Positions 23,017-32,924 of a stretch of 64,000 nt of DNA are shown here, piece after piece. Made by a program: the position numbers and the translations under genes. The notes below the pieces were generated by a model. The model was given only the letters and a program-made list of their open reading frames with translations. It ran no database searches and had not been told where the DNA came from. The stretch is taken from the NCBI GenBank assembly GCA_017454945.1, contig JAFTCA010000010.1, positions 1-64,000 on the forward strand, read 5' to 3'. Each line of letters starts with the position of its first letter. Within the stretch, counting starts at the first letter, position 1. The stretch is from Bacteroidales bacterium. GTDB taxonomy: Bacteria > Bacteroidota > Bacteroidia > Bacteroidales > WCHB1-69.

Positions 23017-24882
23017 TTATTTGCAGAATTTTTTTGTGGCCTTGTCTAAGGCGTTGAGCACATTCTGTTCCTTCAAATAGACATCATCGCGGTACTGTAC
23101 CATACCGTTAGTGCCTAAAAAGCAGGTGAAATACTCGAAATAGACGGGCATCTGCTTCTCCATCTCCACGTAGGTGGGACGCAATTTGCGATAGAACTTC
23201 TTCTCATCATCGGGCAGGCTATCCAAATACTCCTCTTCAGCCTTCTCCAGTTCCTCCAAAAACTTCTTGCCCTTGCGCGTCTTGGGCTTCTCGCCCAACT
23301 GTATCTGAATCTGCTCCAGCTGTTCCTCATCGTACTCGTTGTAGTCGAAGACCACCATAGCCAACTCAACAGGTTGCTCCACGCGCACGCAACCATGACT
23401 CACGGCACGATTACGCTTGTTGAAGGCGTGTTTGCTCGGTGTGTCGTGCAGATAAACATATTCGGTATTGGGGAAGTTCAACTTAATGCGACCCAACGAG
23501 TTATGTCGCCCAGACGATTGTATGAGGATGTAGGGGATTTTATTTCTATTGATTTTCTTCCAATCGATGGTGTCGGCCACAACCTGCTTGCCGGTTTTGC
23601 GGTTATATACGTAGAAATGCTCCTTTTTGAGCAAGGATGTATTATTGGCGCACAGTTTCGTATAATACTCGTCCTTTGTAATACTCTCGGGCACAAACCA
23701 TTCGGGATTAAGCACCACCTGGTCTATTTCACCGTAAATCATAGGCGTTTCGGCTTTATAACTCTGGATGATGCCATCCACGGTACGCGCTTCCACCGAA
23801 TCCTTCAGTTTGAGCGTTTTGCCGCAGCAAATGCGCATATTGGCGACAATCTGACCGTCACGGGCGGCCTTCAGCGAAAAGTCGGGCACATTCACCACAA
23901 TGCAGTCGGGTCCTTTGGCGGGCAGCACTCTCCAGCGGGCGCGCTCCAGGTTTACCCTCAGTTTATCAGTATAATAGCTAATGGGGCGATTCAGGGCCTT
24001 CACCGTTTCCTCATCCAGAGCGTTACTTTCTGGGATGGCATTGTTGGCTCTAAACAGGTTAAGTGCTTGCAGCAGACGACTATCGAGCGTGTCATTGCAG
24101 CGATAGCTGGCGGCCAATTCGCCAGTCAGCTTCAGACGCTCGCCGATGAGACGCACTGCCTTATTCACGCCACCCGAGTCGATTGTAACTACGGGGATCG
24201 CCTTCCAAGTGGTGTCTTTCAGGGGCAGCAGTCGCGCCATCTCACGAGTCAGGGCCACATAATGCGAGTCGAGCGGCTGGGCGAAGTGGATGAACGAGAA
24301 GATGGTGTCGGTGGCTTGCAGCGCCTCTCGCACGGCGTTGGTGTCCACACCGCGCCATTTGTAGAGCCACTTGCCGCCATTGACCACTTCCGGGTCGGTC
24401 ACGCCGAAGCGCAACGCATTGGTATAACGCAAGTAAGCGTTTGTCAAATCCAATTCCAGCGCCGACAGCTCTTGATACAGCGACGGCTCATCCAAGAACT
24501 TGTAGGTTTTCAGCGAGTCGATGCGCTGGCTGATGCGTTCGTAGCCAAACATGGTAGGAGGCAGGCCGTGCTCATCGCTGCGACCCAACAGGGTCAGCAT
24601 GCTGTCAACCAACGTCTGCTGGAAACCGTTCTCGGTCCACAAGGGCACATTGTGACGGTTTTTATAAAAATTTTTCACCTGTGCAACGTAATCGCATTGC
24701 GCATCTGTCAGGGCATCTACTTGAGAGGCAAAGTGGTTGACATAGTTTTCTTCCGAGAAGAAACTGTATTTCTCAAACCAATGCGGAGCCTCTTCGGCCT
24801 TTTTAGAGCGACAGGCCGTCAGTAGAAGGAGGGTCGAAAAAAGCGTTAGGATGAATCTCATCCTAACAGAACGGTTGTTCAT
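23017..24882 (-). CDS. L,D-transpeptidase lipoprotein (YcbB/YkuD family)
   Basis: A 621-residue protein. It has a lipoprotein signal with lipobox LLTAC (Cys24), then an N-terminal domain and a peptidoglycan-binding-like region (residues about 230-300). The YkuD catalytic domain carries SHGCVRVEQP, in which the cysteine is the nucleophile. It resembles YcbB-type enzymes that form 3-3 cross-links in peptidoglycan; the C-terminal 130 residues are a charged extension (GEKPKTRKGKKFLEEL). An internal ATG at 24861 is an alternative start. It lies three bases after the aminotransferase gene and is probably cotranscribed. Confidence 0.9.
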   Translation of the reverse strand: MNNRSVRMRFILTLFSTLLLLTACRSKKAEEAPHWFEKYSFFSEENYVNHFASQVDALTDAQCDYVAQVKNFYKNRHNVPLWTENGFQQTLVDSMLTLLGRSDEHGLPPTMFGYERISQRIDSLKTYKFLDEPSLYQELSALELDLTNAYLRYTNALRFGVTDPEVVNGGKWLYKWRGVDTNAVREALQATDTIFSFIHFAQPLDSHYVALTREMARLLPLKDTTWKAIPVVTIDSGGVNKAVRLIGERLKLTGELAASYRCNDTLDSRLLQALNLFRANNAIPESNALDEETVKALNRPISYYTDKLRVNLERARWRVLPAKGPDCIVVNVPDFSLKAARDGQIVANMRICCGKTLKLKDSVEARTVDGIIQSYKAETPMIYGEIDQVVLNPEWFVPESITKDEYYTKLCANNTSLLKKEHFYVYNRKTGKQVVADTIDWKKINRNKIPYILIQSSGRHNSLGRIKLNFPNTEYVYLHDTPSKHAFNKRNRAVSHGCVRVEQPVELAMVVFDYNEYDEEQLEQIQIQLGEKPKTRKGKKFLEELEKAEEEYLDSLPDDEKKFYRKLRPTYVEMEKQMPVYFEYFTCFLGTNGMVQYRDDVYLKEQNVLNALDKATKKFCK

Positions 24883-24885
24883 AAA

Positions 24886-26202
24886 TTATGCGTGGTTTTC
24901 CTTGAATTTTCTCAAGCGCTCTTCCAGCTTGGGGAACATGGAGCGGGGAACCAACGAAACGCAGGCTCTCAATCCCTCTGTGCTCTCACTGCCGGTGATG
25001 CCCAACGAGATGGCGCTCACACCGTAATAGAGGAATTCCTCAATCAGCTGGGCGCTGGTCATACCCGGATAAGCCACGGTGAAGTAGAAACCGTCGGCCA
25101 CGGGTTTGTCCACATCCTTGTCATAAACGATGTAGAAGCCGTTGTCGGTGAACATCTTCTTCATGATGCGGGCTTTCTCGCCGTACTCTCTCACATCGTC
25201 CAAATAATTGTAGCGACCTTCGTTGCAGGCCTTGAGAATAGCAGCCAACGCATACTGTGCTGAATGGGAAGTACCTGACGTCATGGCATATACGGCGCCG
25301 TAGATGATGGCACGACCCACGCTTTCGGTGTTGAAGTAGGGTACCAAGTCGGGGAACTGGCGGTGATAGAGTTTGTCGGACAGCACCAGCATACCGATAC
25401 GTTCGCCTGCATAGCTGAATGCTTTGGAGCTGGAGATCAGCAGGGCGTAGTTGTCGGTGTATTTGCCAACAGAAGGTTGGAACGGCGGTTGGCCAGGCAC
25501 AGAGATGTCGCGACGGAAGTCCATACCAAAGTAGGCCAAATCTTCAAATACGAACACATCGTATTCATTGGCCAACTTGCCTATAGTTTTCAATTCCTCA
25601 TCGGTGAAGCAAATCCATGACGGGTTGTTAGGATTGGAGTACATGATAGTGTGGATGTTGCCTTTGTCGAGGTAGCTTCTCAACTTGGCTTCCAGCTTTT
25701 CGCCACGATGGTGATAGACGTCGAAGGTCTCGTATTTCAGTCCCAGCACACGGTGCTGCTGCTTTTGTACGGGGAAGCCGGGATCGATGAAGAGGGTGGT
25801 GTCTCTTTCCTTGCGGGCGCGCACGAAAGTCATGAAGCCGGCCATGCCGCCCATCATGGAACCCACCGTGGGAATGCAGCCCTCGGGCGACACGTCCAGG
25901 TCGATAAAGTTCTTCACAAAACGGGAGGCTTCCTTTTTCAGTTCGGGCGTACCATCAATATCGGGATAGAGATAGGCTATGCCGTTCTTCAACGCTTCTA
26001 TTTGTGCATCAACACCGATTTTGCATGCCGGCAGGCCTGGAATACCCATTTCCATACGTACAAACTTCTCACCGCTGGCATTCTCAATGTCGTTAATCAA
26101 TCTCTTGATTTCACGGATAGAGGCTTTGCCCACTTCTTTAATGCCACTGTTAGCCACCACTTTGTCAACGATTTCTGCTGGAATTGGAGTATTTTTTCTC
26201 AT
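24886..26202 (-). CDS. Class I/II PLP-dependent aminotransferase
   Basis: A 438-residue fold-type I aminotransferase. The PLP lysine is in SSSKAFSYAGERIG. NPNNPSW is the family's asparagine-rich block and FEDLAYFGMD holds the PLP-binding aspartate region. It transfers an amino group between an amino acid and a 2-oxo acid; the substrate is not evident. The promoter at 26268-26261 lies 59 bases upstream. The L,D-transpeptidase gene follows after three bases. Confidence 0.88.
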   Translation of the reverse strand: MRKNTPIPAEIVDKVVANSGIKEVGKASIREIKRLINDIENASGEKFVRMEMGIPGLPACKIGVDAQIEALKNGIAYLYPDIDGTPELKKEASRFVKNFIDLDVSPEGCIPTVGSMMGGMAGFMTFVRARKERDTTLFIDPGFPVQKQQHRVLGLKYETFDVYHHRGEKLEAKLRSYLDKGNIHTIMYSNPNNPSWICFTDEELKTIGKLANEYDVFVFEDLAYFGMDFRRDISVPGQPPFQPSVGKYTDNYALLISSSKAFSYAGERIGMLVLSDKLYHRQFPDLVPYFNTESVGRAIIYGAVYAMTSGTSHSAQYALAAILKACNEGRYNYLDDVREYGEKARIMKKMFTDNGFYIVYDKDVDKPVADGFYFTVAYPGMTSAQLIEEFLYYGVSAISLGITGSESTEGLRACVSLVPRSMFPKLEERLRKFKENHA

Positions 26203-26260
26203 GATGATATTTTATTTTTTATGATGATTATTTATTAATTTCTGTGGAAAATTGAGTGTG

Positions 26261-26268
26261 CAAAAATA
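26261..26268 (-). promoter_or_regulatory. -7 promoter element of the aminotransferase gene (TATTTTTG)
   Basis: Exact TAnnTTTG match on the minus strand, 58 bases before ATG 26202. Confidence 0.7.
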
Positions 26269-26308
26269 CGAACAATTTACGTAAAAAGCAAGTTTTCGGC
26301 ACCAGTTG

Positions 26309-27145
26309 TCAGCCAATGGACAAATTGAAATATCCCTTTCTGTTTTTAAGGTGCACGTACGATGGGGCGAATCTTATCATGGCACTCTTTTCTTCTGTAC
26401 CACAGGTTGTTATAATCACCTTGGGTAAATCAAACGTGCGGAAGAAGAGTCCTTGCACGTAGGGCAGCGTCTCCCCTATCCACTCTTCCACCTCGCAAGT
26501 GTCGCCGTGAAGCCCGACCAGACAGCAGGCTTTCTCCTCTCCGTTGCTCATCACGGCATAGAAGCCGTCATCGCTGCCGGCGGCATCCTCGTCCAGCACC
26601 TGCAGATGCGACAAGTCCCAATGGATGGTGCCCTCAGCCGTAAGATGCCGGCGCCGGAAATCGGCATAACGGGCGGCACTGATGCGACTCAAGGCATACT
26701 CTTCGTGATCGTTGCGCCAGCTGAAATCCAATGACTCGTAGCGGTGCCTGTTCCAATAGAAAAAAGGCTCGAAGCCGCACTGGGCGTAATAGTCGTACAG
26801 CGACGGCTCGGCGGGCATCAGCAACAACGCCGCCTGCCCCCGCTCACAGATGTCGGCATACACACGCCCGATGATGGCACGCATGTAGCCGCGCCCGCGG
26901 AAAGCCTCGCGCGTGGCGCAGGCATACAGATAGGTGACCGGACGCTCGCCCTCGGCCAAAAGCATGGTGGCCGGTAGCAGAAACGCCATCGACACAATCT
27001 GGCCATCCTGCTCATATACACACACATTGCTGCCGTCAAACTTCAACCGGAAAAACAGGTCGATGAAGCGGTCATTGTCGCCAAAAACCTCCTTCAGCAG
27101 GCGTTTCAGCGCGGCGGTGTCGTGATATGTGGCGTAGCGTATCAT
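26309..27145 (-). CDS. GNAT family N-acetyltransferase with C-terminal SCP2-like extension
   Basis: A 278-residue protein. The N-terminal half is a GNAT domain with the acetyl-CoA loop AFRGRGYMRAII near residue 80. The C-terminal half resembles the Eis-type or sterol-carrier-like extension, ending with the conserved FRTFDLPK. The acceptor is unknown. The frame is open to 27160, but the promoter at 27157-27150 lies within that stretch, so ATG 27145 (MIRYATYHD) is chosen. Confidence 0.83.
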   Translation of the reverse strand: MIRYATYHDTAALKRLLKEVFGDNDRFIDLFFRLKFDGSNVCVYEQDGQIVSMAFLLPATMLLAEGERPVTYLYACATREAFRGRGYMRAIIGRVYADICERGQAALLLMPAEPSLYDYYAQCGFEPFFYWNRHRYESLDFSWRNDHEEYALSRISAARYADFRRRHLTAEGTIHWDLSHLQVLDEDAAGSDDGFYAVMSNGEEKACCLVGLHGDTCEVEEWIGETLPYVQGLFFRTFDLPKVIITTCGTEEKSAMIRFAPSYVHLKNRKGYFNLSIG

Positions 27146-27149
27146 AAGG

Positions 27150-27157
27150 CAAAGATA
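27150..27157 (-). promoter_or_regulatory. -7 promoter element of the GNAT gene (TATCTTTG)
   Basis: Exact TAnnTTTG match on the minus strand, five bases before ATG 27145, so the transcript is leaderless or nearly so. The gap from here to 27340 holds AGAACAAAG and GAATTC low-complexity units. Confidence 0.65.
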
Positions 27158-27350
27158 CATTAATTAATTCACAATGCACAATTAAGAACAAAGAACAAAG
27201 AACAAAGGACAAAGAAAATTCAGAATTCAAAATTCAAAGAAGTTTTTAGTTGTTAGCGATTTTTTCACTGCTCTCTCCTCTCTTCATAACATTAACTTCT
27301 TAGTTCCTTAACTTTTCACTCCTCACTATTCACTAATCAACATTTTTTTC

Positions 27351-27358
27351 TATTTTTG
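27351..27358 (+). promoter_or_regulatory. -7 promoter element of guaA (TATTTTTG)
   Basis: Exact TAnnTTTG match, 17 bases before the guaA start codon. Confidence 0.75.
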
Positions 27359-27375
27359 CGCAAACTGTACTTTGG

Positions 27376-28980
27376 ATGGAAAAAATTATCATTTTAGACT
27401 TCGGCTCACAGACCACGCAACTGATAGGCCGTAGAGTCCGCGAGTTGGACATGTTCTGCGAAATCGTTCCTTACAACAAGTTTCCTCACAACGACCCCGA
27501 CGTCATCGGCGTCATCCTGAGCGGCTCGCCGTTCAGCGTCTATGACGAGAAGGCGTTCAAGGTGGACCTCAGCGGCATTCGCGGCAGAATCCCCGTGCTG
27601 GGCATCTGCTACGGCGCGCAATTCATGGCCCACATAGGCGGCGGCAAGGTGGAACCCGCCGGCAGTCGCGAGTACGGCCGCGCCAACCTGTCGTCGTTTG
27701 ACCACAACAACCCGCTGTTACAAGGTTTGGACGACCATACACAAGTATGGATGAGTCATGGCGACACCATCACCCGACTGCCGGAGCACTGCCACAAGAT
27801 AGCCTCCACCGACAAAGTGGAGTTTGCAGCATATCAGTTTGACAATGAGAAAGTTTGGGGCGTACAATTTCACCCTGAAGTATTCCATACCATCCAAGGC
27901 AAGCATCTGCTCAAGAACTTTGTAGTGAACATTTGCGGCGGCCACCAGACCTGGAGCCCTGCATCGTTTGTGGAGACGACCGTCGCCGAGCTGAAAGCAC
28001 AAATCGGCAACGACCGCGTTATCCTCGGACTCAGCGGCGGCGTCGATTCGTCGGTATGTGCCGTGCTGCTCAACCGTGCCATCGGCAAGAACCTCACCTG
28101 TATCTTTGTGGACCACGGCATGTTGCGCAAAAACGAGTTCCAGAATGTGATGCACGACTACGAGTGCCTCGGTCTGAACGTCATCGGCGTGAATGCCTCC
28201 GACAAGTTCTTCAAGGCACTGGAAGGTGTGACCGAGCCTGAGCGCAAGCGCAAGATTATCGGTGCCGGCTTCATCGACGTATTCAACGAAGAGGCGCAGA
28301 AGATTACCGACGCCAAATGGTTGGCACAGGGCACCATTTATCCCGATAGAATTGAAAGTCTGAGCATTACGGGCATGGTTATCAAGAGCCACCACAACGT
28401 GGGCGGCCTGCCCGAAAAGATGCACCTGCAGTTGTGCGAGCCGCTGAAGTGGCTCTTCAAAGACGAAGTGCGCCGTGTGGGCCGACAACTCGGCATGCCC
28501 GAGCACCTCATCACCCGCCACCCCTTCCCCGGACCGGGACTGGCTGTGCGTATCTTAGGCGACATCACCCGCGAGAAAGTACGCGTACTGCAGGATGCCG
28601 ACGACATCTTCATTCAGGGACTGCGCAACTGGAAAGTGAAGTTGAGCGGCGAGGAGGCACGCAAGGTGCTGGCCGCCGGGGTGCCCGCCAACATGAGCAA
28701 CGGCGAAATTGAAGTGTCGCTCTACGACCAGATCTGGCAAGCCGGCGTCATCCTGTTACCCATACAGAGTGTGGGAGTTATGGGCGATGAACGCACTTAC
28801 GAGAAGGCCGTGGCCCTGCGCGCCGTCACCAGCACCGACGCCATGACCGCCGACTGGGCCCACTTGCCCTACGAGTTCATGGCCAAGGTGTCGAACGACA
28901 TCATCAACAAGGTGAAAGGCGTGAACCGCGTATGCTACGACATCAGCTCGAAGCCGCCCGCAACGATTGAGTGGGAGTAG
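27376..28980 (+). CDS. guaA: GMP synthase (glutamine-hydrolysing)
   Basis: A 534-residue enzyme. The N-terminal class I glutamine amidotransferase has nucleophile Cys78 in LGICYGAQF and the His-Glu pair in FHPEV. An ATP pyrophosphatase domain follows (P-loop LSGGVDSSV). The C-terminal dimerisation domain ends in KPPATIEWE, the usual GuaA terminus. It converts XMP to GMP with glutamine and ATP. It is a single-gene transcript with its own promoter and terminator. Confidence 0.97.
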   Translation: MEKIIILDFGSQTTQLIGRRVRELDMFCEIVPYNKFPHNDPDVIGVILSGSPFSVYDEKAFKVDLSGIRGRIPVLGICYGAQFMAHIGGGKVEPAGSREYGRANLSSFDHNNPLLQGLDDHTQVWMSHGDTITRLPEHCHKIASTDKVEFAAYQFDNEKVWGVQFHPEVFHTIQGKHLLKNFVVNICGGHQTWSPASFVETTVAELKAQIGNDRVILGLSGGVDSSVCAVLLNRAIGKNLTCIFVDHGMLRKNEFQNVMHDYECLGLNVIGVNASDKFFKALEGVTEPERKRKIIGAGFIDVFNEEAQKITDAKWLAQGTIYPDRIESLSITGMVIKSHHNVGGLPEKMHLQLCEPLKWLFKDEVRRVGRQLGMPEHLITRHPFPGPGLAVRILGDITREKVRVLQDADDIFIQGLRNWKVKLSGEEARKVLAAGVPANMSNGEIEVSLYDQIWQAGVILLPIQSVGVMGDERTYEKAVALRAVTSTDAMTADWAHLPYEFMAKVSNDIINKVKGVNRVCYDISSKPPATIEWE

Positions 28981-29011
28981 TAGAGCGGAAAGTTGAAAAC
29001 TGAAAACTGAA

Positions 29012-29050
29012 AGGTGTGTAGCACTACCATAGTGCTACACACCTTTTTTT
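29012..29050 (+). terminator. Strong Rho-independent terminator of guaA
   Basis: A perfect 15-base stem (29012-29026 with 29030-29044) with a three-base loop, then eight T. GAAAACTGAAAACTG repeats precede it. Confidence 0.92.
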
Positions 29051-29111
29051 GTATTCCCTTCCGAAGACAAAAGAGGGCACACTAGAACGACAATTATTCC
29101 GTTTGTTTTTG

Positions 29112-29119
29112 TATTTTTG
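29112..29119 (+). promoter_or_regulatory. -7 promoter element of the flippase gene (TATTTTTG)
   Basis: Exact TAnnTTTG match, 36 bases before ATG 29156. It is the first promoter of the glycan locus. Confidence 0.7.
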
Positions 29120-29155
29120 CTTTTTTAAAAGAAACGAAGCCCAAAAACATCCCTC

Positions 29156-30682
29156 ATGTCTGTTGTTGACCAGAAACGAATTGCCAAAAACACCTTGCTG
29201 CTGTATCTGCGCATGGGGGTAATTATGCTCATTGGCTTTTACACGTCGCGTGTGGTTTTGGCCACCTTGGGGGAAGTTGACTTCGGACTCTACAATGTCA
29301 TTGGCGGCATTGTCGTGGCCTTCGCCTTCCTGAACGGCGTTATGTCGGCGGCTTGCAACCGCTATTTTGCCATCGAAATTGGACGCGAAGATTATGATGC
29401 CCTGAAAAAAGTGTTCAGCCTTAATGTCACCATCTTCTTAGTTTTGGGAGGCGTCATACTTCTGCTTTCCGAAACTGTCGGTTTATGGTTCTTAAATGCC
29501 AAGATGGTCATCCCTCCCGACCGGCACGATGCGGCCAACTGGGTATATCAGTTTTCGGTGCTGGCGTTTTTAGTCAACATGATGTCCACACCGTACCGAG
29601 CCATCATTGTTGCCAAGGAAAAAATGAAAGTGTTTGCCTATAGCAGCATTGTAGAGGCTATACTACGACTTCTCATTGTGTTCCTATTGCCCATTTGTCC
29701 CTACGACCAACTTATATTTTACGGCATTCTGATGTTTTCCATTTCACTGGCTGTCAGCGGATTTTACTTCGTTTATTGCACTCGATTCTATCCCGAATGT
29801 CGCTACTCCTACTATTGGGACAAACCGCTATTCAAAGAAATTGTTGGTTATACGGGCTGGCAAGTCATTGGTGGTATGGCAGGTATAGGAAGAAGCCAAG
29901 GCCTGAACATTATCCTTAACATGTTCTTTGGCCCTGTGGTGAACGCCGCGCGTGGAGTCGCTTACCAAGTATATGTCAACATATACCAATTTGTCAACAA
30001 CTTCGCCATGGCATACAACCCCCAGATTTTCAAGTCGTATGCCACTAACGAACACCAAGCCATGCAGAATCTGGTGTTTCGGAGTTCCAAATTCTCCTAC
30101 TACCTGTTATTCCTCTTCGTTTTGCCAGTTTTCATCGAAGCTCCCGCCATACTGGATATCTGGTTAAAGGATGTTCCTACGCATGCGGTGCTGTTTTGCA
30201 GATTGATGCTTATTATTGGCTTAATTGACTGTATTGGCATACCGTTGACAACCGCAGTATCTGCAACTGGAAAACTAAAATGGTATGAAATTACCGTAGG
30301 AGGAAGCCAATTGCTCGCGGTTGTTTTTGCATATATTTTGTTTAAATGGGGTACATTTCCTCCCGAAACAGCTTTTTTTCTCTCAATCGCATCTTCCATC
30401 ATCTCTTTAATTTTAAGAATGGTCTTTGTTAGAACCCTACTACAAATGTCTATTTGCGAATATTTAAAAACGGTTATGCTACCCATCATATTGGTAACCA
30501 TAACAGCTAGTATCGTACCATCTCTTGTTTTCATATATACCTCATCTTCACTATTTTGGACTTGTATTTCCATCTGTCTCAGTCTTCTTTGCACAACGCT
30601 CGCCATATTGTCTATTGGATTAACCCAATCCGAAAGAATTCTTATGTTTAAGTTGATTAAACAAAAACTAGGAAAAGTATGA
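29156..30682 (+). CDS. Wzx-type polysaccharide flippase (MOP superfamily)
   Basis: A 508-residue inner-membrane protein with about 12-14 hydrophobic helices and the MOP-family start (RIAKNTLLLYLRMGVIMLIG). It is expected to flip undecaprenyl-linked glycan repeat units to the periplasm. It heads the nonulosonic-acid locus, which supports export of a sialic-acid-like polysaccharide or O-unit. The base composition shifts toward AT near its 3' end, where the horizontally acquired-looking block begins. No Wzy polymerase or Wzz is recognised in the window. Confidence 0.9.
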   Translation: MSVVDQKRIAKNTLLLYLRMGVIMLIGFYTSRVVLATLGEVDFGLYNVIGGIVVAFAFLNGVMSAACNRYFAIEIGREDYDALKKVFSLNVTIFLVLGGVILLLSETVGLWFLNAKMVIPPDRHDAANWVYQFSVLAFLVNMMSTPYRAIIVAKEKMKVFAYSSIVEAILRLLIVFLLPICPYDQLIFYGILMFSISLAVSGFYFVYCTRFYPECRYSYYWDKPLFKEIVGYTGWQVIGGMAGIGRSQGLNIILNMFFGPVVNAARGVAYQVYVNIYQFVNNFAMAYNPQIFKSYATNEHQAMQNLVFRSSKFSYYLLFLFVLPVFIEAPAILDIWLKDVPTHAVLFCRLMLIIGLIDCIGIPLTTAVSATGKLKWYEITVGGSQLLAVVFAYILFKWGTFPPETAFFLSIASSIISLILRMVFVRTLLQMSICEYLKTVMLPIILVTITASIVPSLVFIYTSSSLFWTCISICLSLLCTTLAILSIGLTQSERILMFKLIKQKLGKV

Positions 30683-30688
30683 AACACA

Positions 30689-30719
30689 TTTGACCAGTCG
30701 CATAAAAATACTATTTTTG
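30689..30719 (+). promoter_or_regulatory. Complete -33/-7 promoter of the nonulosonate operon
   Basis: TTTG at 30689-30692 and TATTTTTG at 30712-30719 are separated by 19 bases. This is the canonical Bacteroidota spacing and the only full two-part match noted in the window. It drives the LegB-to-PtmE gene series. Confidence 0.82.
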
Positions 30720-30787
30720 CATATAAAGAGATAATGGGAAATTTCGTTTCTCCCAAAAAGCCTTTAAGAAATACTAATTACTTGATT

Positions 30788-31771
30788 ATGATAGGTGAAA
30801 ATATTTTGGTTACAGGTGCAGATGGTTTTATCGGTTCACATCTAACCGAAATGCTACTTGAAAAAGGATTCAAAGTTACGGCCTTATCCTATTACAATTC
30901 ATTTAATGATTGGGGATGGCTAAATGACTTTCAACATGAAAATCTGAAAATTATTACAGGCGATGTACGCGACCCGCATTTCTGCAAACAAATAACCCAA
31001 GGAATCGACACCATTTTCCATTTAGCGGCTTTGATTGCCATTCCATATTCCTATGTGGCCCCTGATAGTTATATAGATACAAATGTTAAGGGCACTTTGA
31101 ACATTTGCCAAGCTGCCAAAGAAAATAATGTGAAACGAATCATGATTACTTCAACTTCAGAAGTATATGGCACTGCATGTTATGTCCCCATTGACGAAAA
31201 ACATCCCAAGCAGCCTCAATCCCCCTACTCGGCCACCAAGATTGGAGCTGATGCCATAGCCATGAGTTTTTACAATGCCTTTGGCTTACCTGTCACTATT
31301 GTACGCCCCTTCAACACATACGGACCTCGACAATCTGCTCGAGCTATTATCCCTACTATTATTACACAAATTGCTAATGGACAACGTGAAATTAAATTAG
31401 GCGACTTAACGCCCACTCGGGATTTCAACTTTGTAAAAGACACCTGCAAAGGGTTCATTGAATTAGCATCTTGTGATGCTGCTATTGGTCAAGAAGTCAA
31501 TGTCTGCAGCAATTATGAAATATCTATGCGCGATACTTTAAATTTAATTGCTAAACTCATGAAAGCAGATGTTCTTTTTACAGAAGATCCGCAACGATTG
31601 AGACCTAAAAACTCTGAAGTGTTCCGTTTATGGGGCGATAACAGCAAAATTAAAACACTTACAGGATTCCATCCAGACTATACGCTAGAACAAGGCTTAC
31701 AAGAAACCATCACATGGTTTACCAACCCTGTCAACTTGAAAAAATATAAGATTAACATATACAATTTGTAA
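30788..31771 (+). CDS. legB: NAD-dependent 4,6-dehydratase, LegB type
   Basis: A 327-residue extended SDR. It has the NAD motif TGADGFIGSH at the N-terminus, TSTSEVYG, and the active-site YSATK. In the legionaminate pathway it converts NDP-GlcNAc to the 4-keto-6-deoxy sugar. Family resemblance and the neighbouring LegC, LegH, NeuC, NeuB and NeuA-type genes support the call. The frame is open from an ATG at 30734, which is also compatible with the promoter. ATG 30788 (MIGENILVTG) fits the SDR N-terminus better. LegC follows after seven bases. Confidence 0.9.
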   Translation: MIGENILVTGADGFIGSHLTEMLLEKGFKVTALSYYNSFNDWGWLNDFQHENLKIITGDVRDPHFCKQITQGIDTIFHLAALIAIPYSYVAPDSYIDTNVKGTLNICQAAKENNVKRIMITSTSEVYGTACYVPIDEKHPKQPQSPYSATKIGADAIAMSFYNAFGLPVTIVRPFNTYGPRQSARAIIPTIITQIANGQREIKLGDLTPTRDFNFVKDTCKGFIELASCDAAIGQEVNVCSNYEISMRDTLNLIAKLMKADVLFTEDPQRLRPKNSEVFRLWGDNSKIKTLTGFHPDYTLEQGLQETITWFTNPVNLKKYKINIYNL

Positions 31772-31778
31772 TATCTCA

Positions 31779-32921
31779 ATGTACGAACAAATCACCTCAT
31801 TCATCAAATCACTCTATGGTAATCAGGAGTTTACTCCGCTATCCGTACCTGTTTTTATTGGGAATGAAAAAAAATACCTAAACGAATGCATTGACTCTAC
31901 ATTTGTCTCCAGTGTTGGCAAATTTGTGGACAAATTTGAAGAAATGGTGGCCCAATATACTGGTGCAAAACGTGCGGTAGTCTGTGTAAACGGCACCAAC
32001 GCAATACATATCGCTTTGATGCTGGTTGGAGTTGATCGTGATGACGAGGTACTTACCCAGGCACTCACCTTTATTGCCACATGCAATGCCATCAGTTATA
32101 TCGGTGCTCACCCGGTATTCATTGATGTGGATAAAGACACGATGGGATTATCTCCAGTGGCTCTTAAGAATTGGCTGGAAGACAATGCGGAAATTAAAAA
32201 CGGTGTTTGTTATAATAAAAAAACAGGTCATCGTATCAAGGCATGCGTTCCCATGCACACCTTTGGACATCCCTGCAAAATTGAGGACATTGCTTCTATT
32301 TGTGAAGAATTTCATATAGAATTGGTGGAAGATGCAGCTGAAAGCATTGGCAGCTTATATAAGGGTAGACACACCGGCACTTTTGGAAAAATCGGAGCCT
32401 TGAGTTTCAACGGCAATAAAACCATCACTACAGGTGGCGGTGGAATGCTGTTATTCAATGATGAAGAATTAGGCAATTTCGCAAAACACATCACCACCCA
32501 AGCCAAAGTACCACATCGTTGGGAATTCGTTCACGACCATATCGGCTATAATTACCGAATGCCCAATATCAATGCGGCATTAGGGTGTGCACAAATGGAG
32601 CATCTGGAAGAGTATGTGCTGAACAAACGTGTGACAGCACAGAAATACAAGGAATTTTTTGATACCATTGATGACATTCATTTTTTTACAGAACCTGAAA
32701 ATTGCCGCTCAAATTACTGGCTCAATGTGGTTATTCTCAACAATAAAGATGCACAGCAAGAGTTTCTGCAATACACTAATGACCATGGTGTAATGACTCG
32801 TCCCATTTGGGAACTGATGAGTCGATTACCTATGTTTGACCATTGCCTACATGATAGTTTGGAAAATACACTTTGGTTTGCTGACAGAGTAGTAAATATT
32901 CCAAGTAGCGTAAGGAGGTAA
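31779..32921 (+). CDS. legC: PLP aminotransferase, LegC type
   Basis: A 380-residue DegT/DnrJ/EryC1-type sugar aminotransferase. The PLP lysine is in SFNGNKTITTGGGG, and the DAAESIGS block and N-terminal FTPLSVPVFIGNEKKYL are as in LegC enzymes. It aminates C4 of the 4-keto sugar made by LegB, giving the 4-amino intermediate. It is seven bases after legB and three before the acyltransferase. Confidence 0.92.
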   Translation: MYEQITSFIKSLYGNQEFTPLSVPVFIGNEKKYLNECIDSTFVSSVGKFVDKFEEMVAQYTGAKRAVVCVNGTNAIHIALMLVGVDRDDEVLTQALTFIATCNAISYIGAHPVFIDVDKDTMGLSPVALKNWLEDNAEIKNGVCYNKKTGHRIKACVPMHTFGHPCKIEDIASICEEFHIELVEDAAESIGSLYKGRHTGTFGKIGALSFNGNKTITTGGGGMLLFNDEELGNFAKHITTQAKVPHRWEFVHDHIGYNYRMPNINAALGCAQMEHLEEYVLNKRVTAQKYKEFFDTIDDIHFFTEPENCRSNYWLNVVILNNKDAQQEFLQYTNDHGVMTRPIWELMSRLPMFDHCLHDSLENTLWFADRVVNIPSSVRR

Positions 32922-32924
32922 ATA

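Noticed and set aside
23374..24825. Long plus-strand open frame of 483 codons
   Set aside because: It is antisense to the L,D-transpeptidase, whose lipobox and SHGCVRVEQP motif show the minus strand is coding.
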